Part shown: positions 1 through 6,335 of the stretch, piece by piece
Layout: the number at the start of each line of letters is the position of its first letter
Position numbering within the stretch: the first letter of the stretch is position 1
From: Serpentinimonas sp.
Lineage (GTDB): Bacteria; Pseudomonadota; Gammaproteobacteria; Burkholderiales; Burkholderiaceae_C
DNA: 11,015 nt
Assembly (NCBI GenBank): GCA_025458665.1
Contig: JALOSG010000080.1
Coordinates: 1-11,015, forward strand
Reading direction: 5' to 3'
The notes under the pieces: model-generated
Databases searched by the model: none
Told to the model about the DNA's origin: nothing
What the model saw: the letters and a program-made list of their open reading frames with translations, nothing else
Translations under genes and position numbers: made by a program

Positions 1-27
1 TTCCACTTCCCTCCGGTCACAGCCCGC

Positions 28-402
28 ATGAAACTCCAGCCCGACAAGCCCGAAAACTGGTCCATCCATGCTTATGGCGATGGCTGGGTGTCGGTCAACG
101 GAGAGCGCCACAGCCAGAGTCTGGTCATTTCCAGCCACGGCAGCCTGCAACCGTGGGATTGCCAGCGGTTTGAGGATCTGAAGGCGCAGCACTTTGATCT
201 GCTGGCCGCCAGCCAACCCGAAATCGTGCTGTTTGGCAGCGGTAGCCGCCTGCGTTTTGCCCACCCGGGGCTGTTTCGCACCCTGCTGGACCGCCAGATT
301 GGCGTGGAGACCATGGACACGCTGGCCGCTTGCCGCACCTACAACATCCTGGCGGGTGAAGGCCGCCGGGTGGTGGCCGCTCTGCTGGTGGAGCCAGTCT
401 GA
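28..402 (+). CDS. Mth938-like (DUF498) domain protein
   Basis: A 124-residue cytoplasmic protein of the Mth938-like/DUF498 family, which includes the mitochondrial complex I assembly factor NDUFAF3. The bacterial role is not established. Visible family features are the strand and glycine turn EIVLFGSGSRLRF (residues 65-77), the conserved block GVETMDTLAACRTYNIL (92-108) and a closing EGRRVVAALL strand (111-120). The length fits a complete single-domain protein. The ATG at 28 gives the family-typical N-terminus MKLQPDKP, although no strong Shine-Dalgarno sequence precedes it and only 27 upstream bases are visible. It is followed 219 bases later by prxQ on the same strand, an order I recall from Comamonadaceae. 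Family assignment is firm; function is unknown. Confidence 0.88.
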   Translation: MKLQPDKPENWSIHAYGDGWVSVNGERHSQSLVISSHGSLQPWDCQRFEDLKAQHFDLLAASQPEIVLFGSGSRLRFAHPGLFRTLLDRQIGVETMDTLAACRTYNILAGEGRRVVAALLVEPV

Positions 403-464
403 GCGCTACCGGCGGGCCGCCTTCCCATGGCGCAGTCCGACCCTGCCAGCCAAAATGAAAATAT

Positions 465-486
465 CCAGCGGTGGCTGGGTTAAAAT
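465..486 (+). promoter_or_regulatory. Candidate prxQ promoter -10 with an upstream inverted repeat
   Basis: The gap between the Mth938-like gene and prxQ holds TAAAAT at 481-486, a good -10 match in the context GGGTTAAAATAGTGGG. Directly upstream is a small inverted repeat, CCAGC (465-469) and GCTGG (474-478) with a 4-base centre. A further CCAGCC at 446-451 can pair with GGCTGG at 473-478. No convincing -35 lies 16-18 bases upstream, so the site may need an activator or may not be a promoter. The repeat could be an operator. The rest of the gap, 487-621, shows nothing else I can support apart from the prxQ ribosome binding site. Confidence 0.3.
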
Positions 487-621
487 AGTGGGTTGTTTCC
501 GGAAGCTGCCCCCAGCTGGATTGGGGCCATGACCGCCGCCTGGCCGCGCACGCCCAGGTGATGTAACGCTTTCGGGAAACACTGGCTTTTTATCACCAAC
601 TTTCGCAGGGGTCAAAAAATT

Positions 622-1101
622 ATGGCAGTTGTCGTCAATAAGCCTATTCCAGAATTCGAAGCAGTAGCGACCAACGGCGTCAAGGTGACCCAACAGAGCC
701 ACGCCGGCCAGACCGTGGTGCTTTACTTCTACCCCAAGGACAACACCCCCGGCTGCACCACCGAGGCCATGCAGTTCCGCGACAAGTACAAGGATTTCGT
801 GAAAGCTGGCGCCCAGGTGTTCGGCGTGTCGCGCGACAACATGAAATCGCACGACGATTTCAAGGCCAAGCTGGAACTGCCCTTCGAACTGATTGCCGAC
901 ACCGAAGAAAAAATGTGCCACATGTTTGGCGTGGTGAAGAACAAGATCATGTACGGGAAAAAAGTGAAGGGCATCGAGCGCAGCACCTTCCTCATTGGCC
1001 CCGATGGTGTCCTGAAGCAGGAATGGCGTGGCCTGAAGGTGCCGGGTCATGTGGAGGAAGTCCTCAAGGCCGTGAAGGCACTGAACAAGGTGGCCGCCTG
1101 A
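622..1101 (+). CDS. bcp: Thiol peroxidase, PrxQ/Bcp family
   Basis: A 159-residue cytoplasmic peroxiredoxin that reduces hydrogen peroxide and alkyl hydroperoxides with thiol reductants such as thioredoxin. The thioredoxin fold runs over about residues 8-150. The peroxidatic site is FYPKDNTPGCTTEA with Cys45, and Arg120 in GIERSTFLI is the conserved active-site arginine region. E. coli Bcp has a resolving cysteine five residues later; here that position is Met50. The only other cysteine is Cys99 in the KMCHMFGV helix, so this is either a 1-Cys enzyme or one resolved by Cys99 or an external thiol. AGGGG at 607-611, ten bases before the ATG, supports the start. The gene seems monocistronic, with a terminator at 1241-1270 before phoH. 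Confidence 0.95.
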   Translation: MAVVVNKPIPEFEAVATNGVKVTQQSHAGQTVVLYFYPKDNTPGCTTEAMQFRDKYKDFVKAGAQVFGVSRDNMKSHDDFKAKLELPFELIADTEEKMCHMFGVVKNKIMYGKKVKGIERSTFLIGPDGVLKQEWRGLKVPGHVEEVLKAVKALNKVAA

Positions 1102-1187
1102 CTCTGAGCCTGAACGGGGTTCTGGCCCAGTTGCCATAGCCAGCCACCGGGGTTTTCCTGCCTGGCGGCAGCGCTCCGGGGCTCGTG

Positions 1188-1193
1188 CATAAT
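1188..1193 (+). promoter_or_regulatory. Possible -10 element upstream of phoH
   Basis: CATAAT at 1188-1193 is the best -10-like hexamer in the 188-base gap between prxQ and phoH. No good -35 is seen at the expected spacing (about GCGGCA at 1165-1170). If used, transcription would start near 1200 and give phoH a leader of about 90 bases containing the terminator hairpin at 1241-1270. The assignment is weak. Confidence 0.22.
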
Positions 1194-1240
1194 GGTTTCA
1201 TGCCCGCCTGTTTCCTGGCCCGAAATCCTGCTTCACCCCC

Positions 1241-1270
1241 AAGCCGCCCGGTTGTCCGCGCGGCTTTTTT
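1241..1270 (+). terminator. Rho-independent terminator between prxQ and phoH
   Basis: A 7-bp stem, AAGCCGC (1241-1247) pairing with GCGGCTT (1260-1266), has an interior that can add a CG pair. It ends in a run of six T at 1265-1270. The structure faces the plus strand, 140 bases after the prxQ stop and only 19 bases before the phoH ATG. It either ends prxQ transcription or attenuates a phoH leader transcript. Confidence 0.75.
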
Positions 1271-1289
1271 GTTTGCCTGACCACCACTT

Positions 1290-3110
1290 ATGCCACTGCC
1301 TCCTGCCCCCTCACGCAAAGCGTCACGACTCGATATCCGCAACGCGGCCCTGGCCGGATCCGATGCTGCGCCCGACTTGCTGGAAGACCTGGAGGACGCC
1401 GAGACCCCGGAAGCGGTATCGGCGCCCCCGGCTGCTGCGGCAAGCGCCCAGGGTGCAGGGCGCGGAGTTTCCGCCTCCCAACGCGGGGGTGGTCGCTCGC
1501 GCGGGGCAGCGCTGTTCAAGGCTACCCCGCCTGAGGCCCTGGTTCAGGTGGAAACCAAGGTGAAAGCCAAGGTGGAACCTGTAGCGTCCCCCGTGGCCGC
1601 TCCCATGGCACAGGCTGCAACGCCCTCCCCGGCTCCCCAGCCGCCCAGCGCGCCTTCGGGCAACGCCCGCGCGCCGGCCTCCCGGGGCCGCTCTGCTTCG
1701 GTGAAAAAGCCTGGGAACGGGACCAGCCGCCTGTTCGTGCTCGACACCAACGTGCTGATGCACGACCCCATCTCGCTGTTCCGCTTCGAGGAACACGACA
1801 TTTACCTGCCCATGATCGTGCTGGAGGAACTCGACAGCAACAAGAAGGGCATGAGCGAGGTGGCGCGCAACGCCCGCCAGGCCAGCCGCACGCTGGACAC
1901 GCTGGCCGGCCAGAAAGGCGCCGACATGACCCAGGGCCTGCCGCTGGCCGCCATGGGTAACCGGGACGCCACCGGCAAACTGTTCTTCCAGACCGAGCCA
2001 CTGAACGCCCAGCTGCCCACCAGCCTGCCCCAGGGCAAGGCCGACAACCAGATTCTGGGCGTGGTGCAGGCCCTGCGCGACAAGCAGCCTGGCCGCGAAG
2101 TGGTGCTGGTGTCCAAAGACATCAACATGCGGGTGAAGGCCCGCGCACTGGGCCTGGCCGCCGAAGACTACGAGAACGACAAGACGCTGGACGACGGCGA
2201 ACTGCTCTACGCCGGCTCCCTGGCTCTGCCGCAGGATTTCTGGACCCGCCAGAGCAAGACCGTAGAGAGCTGGCAGCAAGGAGGACACACCTTCTACCGC
2301 GTGAGTGGCGCCTTCGTGGACCAGTTCGTCATCAACCAGTTTGTGTACTTTGAAGCGCCCGGTGAGCCAGCCCTGTACGCCCGCGTGACCGAGCTGCGGG
2401 GTAAGAGCGCGGTGCTGAAAACGCTGAAGGACTACACCCACCTGAAGAACTCGGTGTGGGGCGTGACCAGCCGCAACCGCGAACAGAACTTCGCGCTCAA
2501 CCTGCTCATGGACCCGGAGATCGACTTCGTGACGCTGGCGGGCACGGCCGGCACCGGCAAGACACTCATGGCCCTGGCCAGCGGCCTGACGCAAGTGCTG
2601 GACGAGCGCCGTTACACCGAAATCATCATGACCCGCGCCACCGTGAGCGTGGGCGAAGACATTGGCTTCCTGCCCGGCACGGAAGAGGAAAAGATGGGCC
2701 CCTGGATGGGCGCCCTGGACGACAACCTGGAGTTCCTGGCCAAGGGCGACGGCGGCAATGCCGGCGAATGGGGCCGCGCGGCCACCAACGAACTCATCCG
2801 CAGCCGCATCAAGGTGAAAAGCATGAACTTCATGCGCGGGCGCACCTTCATGAACAAGTACGTCATCATCGACGAGGCGCAGAACCTCACGCCCAAGCAG
2901 ATGAAGACGCTCATTACCCGCGCGGGCCCGGGCACCAAGATCATCTGCATGGGTAACCTGGCGCAGATCGACACGCCCTACCTCACCGAAGGCTCTTCGG
3001 GCATGACCTACGCGGTGGACCGCTTCAAGGGCTGGCCGCACGGCGGGCACATCACCCTGGCGCGTGGCGAGCGTTCGCGGCTGGCCGATTACGCCAGCGA
3101 CGTGCTCTGA
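1290..3110 (+). CDS. PIN domain-PhoH family ATPase (PhoH2/YlaK type)
   Basis: A 606-residue cytoplasmic protein fusing a PIN ribonuclease domain to a PhoH-type P-loop ATPase. Related PhoH2 proteins unwind and cleave RNA. Residues 1-145 are Ala/Pro/Arg-rich, low-complexity and probably disordered. The PIN domain spans about 147-300, with acidic residues Asp152 (VLDTNVLMHD), Glu179/Glu180, Asp252 and Asp277 (SKDINMR), so its catalytic set looks intact. The PhoH domain covers about 395-606, with Walker A AGTAGTGKT at 417-425, Walker B YVIIDEAQ at 524-531 and the C-terminal ARGERSRLADYASDVL. The ATG at 1290 gives the N-terminus MPLPPAPS, which I recall from Comamonadaceae homologues, but it has no Shine-Dalgarno sequence. 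It converges with dnaB, leaving a 36-base gap without a clear terminator. Confidence 0.93.
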   Translation: MPLPPAPSRKASRLDIRNAALAGSDAAPDLLEDLEDAETPEAVSAPPAAAASAQGAGRGVSASQRGGGRSRGAALFKATPPEALVQVETKVKAKVEPVASPVAAPMAQAATPSPAPQPPSAPSGNARAPASRGRSASVKKPGNGTSRLFVLDTNVLMHDPISLFRFEEHDIYLPMIVLEELDSNKKGMSEVARNARQASRTLDTLAGQKGADMTQGLPLAAMGNRDATGKLFFQTEPLNAQLPTSLPQGKADNQILGVVQALRDKQPGREVVLVSKDINMRVKARALGLAAEDYENDKTLDDGELLYAGSLALPQDFWTRQSKTVESWQQGGHTFYRVSGAFVDQFVINQFVYFEAPGEPALYARVTELRGKSAVLKTLKDYTHLKNSVWGVTSRNREQNFALNLLMDPEIDFVTLAGTAGTGKTLMALASGLTQVLDERRYTEIIMTRATVSVGEDIGFLPGTEEEKMGPWMGALDDNLEFLAKGDGGNAGEWGRAATNELIRSRIKVKSMNFMRGRTFMNKYVIIDEAQNLTPKQMKTLITRAGPGTKIICMGNLAQIDTPYLTEGSSGMTYAVDRFKGWPHGGHITLARGERSRLADYASDVL

Positions 3111-3146
3111 ACGGGCGGCGCTGCGCTGCTCGCTGAACCCGGCGGC

Positions 3147-4577
3147 TCAGAAGTCGTCGGAGCCAGCGCCCGCCAGGTTCTCGAAGCGGGTGAGTGCATT
3201 CAGGAACGCGAGCTTGACGGTCCCGGTGGGGCCGTTGCGCTGCTTGCCGATGATGATTTCCGACACCCCGGGCTCCTTGCAGGCCTCCTTGGTGTAGTAC
3301 TCGTCGCGGTAGATGAACATGATGATGTCGGCGTCCTGCTCGATGGCGCCGGATTCGCGCAGGTCGCTCATCATGGGGCGCTTGTCGGTGCGGGTTTCCA
3401 CACCCCGGTTCAACTGCGACAACGCAATCACGGGGCACTGCAATTCCTTGGCCAGGGCCTTGAGGCCGCGCGAAATCTCGCCGAGCTCGGTGGCGCGGTT
3501 TTCACCGTCGGAGGTGGAGCCGCTCATGAGCTGCAGGTAGTCCACCACAATCAGGCCCAGCTTGCCGCACTGGCGGGCCAGTCGGCGCGCGTTGGCACGC
3601 AATTCGGCCGGCGTGAGGCCGGGGGTTTCGTCGATGTGCAGGGACACATGGCGCAGCTTCTCGATGGCTTCGGTCAGGCGCGGCCACTCGTCGTCAGTCA
3701 GCTTGCCGGTGCGCAGGTGGCCCTGGTTGATGCGGCCGATGGAACCCACGATACGCACCGCCAGCTGCGCGGCGCCCATTTCCATGGAGAACACCGCCAC
3801 CGGAAGGCCTTCGTTCAGGGCCACGTGCTCGGCAATGTTGATGGCAAATGCCGTCTTGCCCATGGACGGGCGCGCGGCCAGCACCACCAAATCGCCGGCC
3901 TGCAGGCCTGCGGTCATGCGGTCCAGGTCGTAGAAGCCGGTGGGCACCCCGGTGATGTCGTTCGGGTTGTCCGCCATTTCCTGCACGCGGTCCATGAGCT
4001 GCACCACCAGCGTGTCCATGGACTGGAAGCCCTGCTTCAGGCGGGTGCCCTCTTCCCCGATGTTGAAAATCTTCTGCTCGGCCTCGTCGAGGATGCTGGC
4101 CACCGCCTTGCCCTGCGGGTTGAAGGCGTGCGTGGCGATCTCGTCGCTGGCGGAAATGAGCTTACGCAGGATGGCGCGCTCGCGCACGATTTCGGCGTAG
4201 CGGCGGATGTTGGCCGCGCTGGGCACGTACTGGGCCAGCGAGTTGAGGTAACTCAGGCCCCCCACTTCGTCGGCACGGCCCTGGCTTTCCAGCTGCTCGT
4301 GCACCGTGATCACATCGGCCGGCTTGTTGGCATTGATGAGTGCGGCAATGGCCGCATGCACCAGCCGGTGTTCGTGTCGGTAGTAGTCGGAGTCCTGCAG
4401 CAGGTCGGCCACGCGGTCCCAGGCCTGGTTGTCCAGCAGCAGGCCGCCCAGCACGCTGGACTCGGCCTCTATGGAGTGCGGCGGCACGCGCAGCTGCGCA
4501 TACTGGCGGTCGGCCCGGTCGGGAATGTAGAGATCGGCAGCGGGATCGGAAGGATCCAGGGGGAATACGGCAGACAT
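3147..4577 (-). CDS. dnaB: Replicative DNA helicase DnaB
   Basis: A 476-residue hexameric 5'-3' helicase that unwinds DNA at the replication fork and binds DnaG primase and the clamp loader. The N-terminal domain (about 28-130, starting VPPHSIEAESSVLGGLL) and a linker are followed by the RecA-like ATPase. Walker A is ARPSMGKT at 235-242, the catalytic Glu266 lies in FSMEM, Walker B is GLIVVDYLQL at 341-350, and motif ALSQLNRGVE is at 385-394. SDLRESGAIEQDAD follows at 404-417, and Lys445/Arg447 in GKQRNG are likely trans-acting finger residues. Length matches the family and no intein interrupts it. The ATG at 4577 fits the family start, though the upstream Shine-Dalgarno (AAGGG) is distant. 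The gene sits downstream of rplI but is separated from it by a terminator. Confidence 0.97.
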   Translation of the reverse strand: MSAVFPLDPSDPAADLYIPDRADRQYAQLRVPPHSIEAESSVLGGLLLDNQAWDRVADLLQDSDYYRHEHRLVHAAIAALINANKPADVITVHEQLESQGRADEVGGLSYLNSLAQYVPSAANIRRYAEIVRERAILRKLISASDEIATHAFNPQGKAVASILDEAEQKIFNIGEEGTRLKQGFQSMDTLVVQLMDRVQEMADNPNDITGVPTGFYDLDRMTAGLQAGDLVVLAARPSMGKTAFAINIAEHVALNEGLPVAVFSMEMGAAQLAVRIVGSIGRINQGHLRTGKLTDDEWPRLTEAIEKLRHVSLHIDETPGLTPAELRANARRLARQCGKLGLIVVDYLQLMSGSTSDGENRATELGEISRGLKALAKELQCPVIALSQLNRGVETRTDKRPMMSDLRESGAIEQDADIIMFIYRDEYYTKEACKEPGVSEIIIGKQRNGPTGTVKLAFLNALTRFENLAGAGSDDF

Positions 4578-4630
4578 GGCAGGCGGTGTTTTTCTGGCCC
4601 TTGATCTTACGACCGCCCACCGGCCAGCGG

Positions 4631-4652
4631 TGTGGACAAGGCTGTGGACAAG
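4631..4652. promoter_or_regulatory. Tandem DnaA-box-like 9-mers upstream of dnaB
   Basis: TGTGGACAA occurs twice as direct repeats, at 4631-4639 and 4643-4651, 12 bases apart, beginning 54 bases upstream of the dnaB start codon. The reverse complement TTGTCCACA differs at one position from the E. coli DnaA box TTATCCACA and matches the preferred form in high-GC actinobacteria. Location before a replication gene suggests DnaA-responsive control of dnaB. No convincing -35/-10 pair was found beside it. Confidence 0.4.
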
Positions 4653-4710
4653 CCTTGTATGAACGGTGAACTTTCAGTGGGCAGTGGCGGGAAAAGTCTC
4701 CGCCCAAGAA

Positions 4711-4742
4711 AAAAGCCGCAGCCCGTTGCCAGGCGGCGGCTT
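4711..4742 (-). terminator. Rho-independent terminator of the rpsF-priB-rpsR-rplI operon
   Basis: On the minus strand AAGCCGC (4742-4736) pairs with GCGGCTT (4719-4713). An inner 3-bp extension lies past one mismatch and the loop is about 8 bases. The stem runs into a T tract (A run on the plus strand, 4709-4714). It lies just after the rplI stop and isolates the ribosomal operon from dnaB. A second weaker inverted repeat, GGCGG/CCGCC at 4686-4704, follows it. Confidence 0.82.
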
Positions 4743-4763
4743 GGTCAGAGCGGGAGAAGAACC

Positions 4764-5216
4764 TTAAGCGGTCTCGCCCAGCACGGTGACGTTGAGGTCT
4801 ACCACCACGTCGGTGTGCAGGCCCACGGTCACGGTGTAGTCGCCCACGTTCTTCAGAATGCCGTTGGGCATGCGAACCTGGGACTTGGCCACGGCAAAAC
4901 CGGCCTTGTTCAGGGCGTCGGAAATGTCGTGGTTGGTCACGGAGCCGAACAGACGGCCATCGACGCCGGCCTTTTGCGACAGCTTCACGGTGTGAGCGGC
5001 CAGCTTCTCGCCCAGAGCCTGGGCTTCGGCCAGCTTGGCGGCAGCGGCCTTTTCCAGTTCAGCGCGGCGGGTTTCGAATTCCTTGATGGCGTTCTGGGTG
5101 GCGCGGCGGGCGCGGCCCGTGGGGATCAGGAAGTTGCGGGCGTAGCCGTCCTTGACCTTGACGATATCGCCGAGGCCGCCGAGGTTCACCACTTTGTCAA
5201 GCAGAATGATTTGCAT
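4764..5216 (-). CDS. rplI: 50S ribosomal protein L9
   Basis: A 150-residue L9, which binds 23S rRNA near the L1 stalk and helps hold reading frame. The N-terminal rRNA-binding domain has the hallmark GGLGDIVKVKDGYARNFLIP (residues 13-32). A long charged connecting helix (about 41-75) leads to the C-terminal domain (about 80-150) with GRLFGSVTNHDI. The length is standard. AAGGAG sits before the ATG at 5216, and the start is 12 bases after the rpsR stop, whose TAA overlaps this ribosome binding site. It is the last gene of the operon. Confidence 0.97.
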   Translation of the reverse strand: MQIILLDKVVNLGGLGDIVKVKDGYARNFLIPTGRARRATQNAIKEFETRRAELEKAAAAKLAEAQALGEKLAAHTVKLSQKAGVDGRLFGSVTNHDISDALNKAGFAVAKSQVRMPNGILKNVGDYTVTVGLHTDVVVDLNVTVLGETA

Positions 5217-5228
5217 GGTGTGAACTCC

Positions 5229-5510
5229 TTAAACGCGGTGCTGGTCGCTGTAGGGCAGCATGGCCAGGAAGCGCGCACGCTTGATGGCGGTGGTGACCTG
5301 GCGCTGGTAAATGGCGCGGGTGCCGGTCAGGCGTGCCGGAATGATCTTGCCGTTCTCGGCCACGAAGTCGCGCAGCACGTCGATGTCCTTGTAGTCGACT
5401 TCCTCGACCTTGGCCACGGTGAAGCGGCAGAACTTCTTGCGCTTGAACAGCAGCGACTGGGTGTTGCGCTTGGGGCGCTTGTCTTTATTGAAACGCTTGG
5501 GTGCAGCCAT
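5229..5510 (-). CDS. rpsR: 30S ribosomal protein S18
   Basis: A 93-residue S18, which assembles with S6 on the central domain of 16S rRNA in the 30S platform. The core KKFCRFTV (residues 25-32), DYKDIDVLRDFV and the basic RLTGTRAIYQRQVTTAIKRAR helix are clear. An N-terminal Lys/Arg-rich tail of about 22 residues precedes it, as usual in betaproteobacteria. The ATG at 5510 has AAGGAAG upstream, overlapping the priB stop. S18 with S6 is also the probable ligand of the operon leader at 6260-6290. Confidence 0.97.
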   Translation of the reverse strand: MAAPKRFNKDKRPKRNTQSLLFKRKKFCRFTVAKVEEVDYKDIDVLRDFVAENGKIIPARLTGTRAIYQRQVTTAIKRARFLAMLPYSDQHRV

Positions 5511-5522
5511 GATGGTGCTTCC

Positions 5523-5834
5523 TTAAATCGGTTTGAAATCCTGAATGTGGAACACGGTACCTTTGCCGTTGCGGGTGTTGGTGAGGAAGCCGGTGAACTC
5601 AAGTGGCTGGCCCAGTGCCTGGGCTTGCAGCGTTTCGGCCTGTGAGCCAAACGCCAGCGCCTTGATTTCCAGCCGGGTTTTGCGGGGCAGTCCCATTTCC
5701 AGTGCTTCGGACTCGTGCAGCAACTGCACGTCGAGAACCGGAATGCCTGCCGGGGTGTAGCGCAGTGCAGCCACCTGGGCCACCACCGCCGCCAGAACCA
5801 GCCTGTTGGCGCTTGCGCCACTGGCCAGATTCAC
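5523..5834 (-). CDS. priB: Primosomal replication protein PriB (protein N)
   Basis: A single-domain OB-fold ssDNA-binding protein that works with PriA and DnaT to reload DnaB at stalled forks. Its position between rpsF and rpsR is classic. Visible family features are NRLVLAAVVAQVAALRYTPAGIPVLDVQL near the N-terminus and the ending RNGKGTVFHIQDF. No ATG lies at the front. A GTG at 5834 gives 103 residues and has AAAGGG nine bases upstream; the adjacent GTG at 5837 is equally possible. A GTG at 5867 gives 114 residues and starts 5 bases after the rpsF stop, but adds residues not expected before the OB fold and has no well-spaced Shine-Dalgarno. The gene is certain; the start is not. Confidence 0.88.
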   Translation of the reverse strand: MNLASGASANRLVLAAVVAQVAALRYTPAGIPVLDVQLLHESEALEMGLPRKTRLEIKALAFGSQAETLQAQALGQPLEFTGFLTNTRNGKGTVFHIQDFKPI

Positions 5835-5872
5835 CACCGCCAACCCTTTTCCCTGACCGTCCCCCACGGGAC

Positions 5873-6238
5873 TCAGGCCGCGGCCTCCTGCTGCTGGGCC
5901 TTGCGGGCCTCTTCACGCTCCACCGAGCGCATCATGGAAGACGGGCCGGTCTCGGCCTTCTTCTTCTGCACGGTGAGGTGGCGCAGCACGGCGTCGTTGA
6001 ACTTGAAGGCGTGCTCCAGTTCAGCCATCACAGCCTGATCGGCCTCAATGTTCAGGCACAGGTAGTGCGCCTTGGACAGCTTGTTGATCTGGTAAGCCAT
6101 CTGACGGCGGCCCCAGTCTTCCACACGGTGGATCTGGCCACCGCCGGCGGTGATCATGCCCTTGTAGCGCTCGAGCATGGCAGGAACCTGCTCGCTCTGA
6201 TCCGGGTGGATCAGCATGATGATTTCGTAATGACGCAT
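5873..6238 (-). CDS. rpsF: 30S ribosomal protein S6
   Basis: A 121-residue S6 that pairs with S18 on the 30S platform. The ferredoxin-like fold begins MRHYEIIMLIHPDQSEQVP, with the conserved VEDWGRRQMAYQINKLSKAHY around residues 39-59 and FNDAVLRHLTV near 80-90. A charged C-terminal tail ends in alanines. An in-frame ATG 18 codons upstream (6292) exists, but the ATG at 6238 is chosen because AGGAGA sits directly before it and it matches the family N-terminus. It is the first gene of the rpsF-priB-rpsR-rplI operon. Confidence 0.96.
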   Translation of the reverse strand: MRHYEIIMLIHPDQSEQVPAMLERYKGMITAGGGQIHRVEDWGRRQMAYQINKLSKAHYLCLNIEADQAVMAELEHAFKFNDAVLRHLTVQKKKAETGPSSMMRSVEREEARKAQQQEAAA

Positions 6239-6259
6239 GGACTCTCCTTCTGGGTTGAA

Positions 6260-6290
6260 GCCACCCCCGGCGTCTAGTTCAGGGTGTGGC
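6260..6290 (-). promoter_or_regulatory. Candidate S6:S18 autoregulatory leader hairpin
   Basis: In the rpsF leader, GCCAC (minus strand, 6290-6286) pairs with GTGGC (6264-6260), extended by CC/GG pairs past an unpaired A. The enclosed segment contains a CCG trinucleotide on the 3' side. The S6:S18 complex is known to bind a leader hairpin with a CCG element in an internal loop and repress its own operon in many bacteria. Position just upstream of the rpsF ribosome binding site fits; the fold was drawn by eye. Confidence 0.42.
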
Positions 6291-6304
6291 AAGGTAAGCC
6301 CATG

Positions 6305-6334
6305 ATTCTAACAGGGAAACGGCTGCCTCGGCAA
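6305..6334 (-). promoter_or_regulatory. Candidate promoter of the rpsF operon
   Basis: On the minus strand TTGCCG (6334-6329) and TAGAAT (6310-6305) are separated by 18 bases. This would start transcription near 6297 and give an rpsF leader of about 60 bases. The -35 begins 2 bases past the symporter stop codon, so the promoter fills the whole short gap between the two operons. No terminator for the symporter operon is visible here. Confidence 0.5.
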
Positions 6335-6335
6335 T

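Noticed and set aside
1323..3050. 575-codon open frame on the minus strand opposite phoH
   Set aside because: It mirrors the phoH codon structure in a GC-rich gene, is His/Gly/Ala/Val-rich with no family resemblance, and phoH itself is well supported.
3111..3146. Bidirectional terminator between the convergent phoH and dnaB genes
   Set aside because: The 36-base gap is GC-rich but shows no clear hairpin with a T tract on either strand.
3147..4577. Possible intein in DnaB, a common insertion site
   Set aside because: The helicase is 476 residues with uninterrupted Walker A, Walker B and finger motifs.
3636..4604. 322-codon open frame on the plus strand opposite dnaB
   Set aside because: Antisense shadow of the conserved helicase gene; no recognisable motif.
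6239..6292. Longer rpsF start at 6292
   Set aside because: The added 18 residues are not part of S6 and would cover the leader hairpin; AGGAGA before 6238 decides the start.
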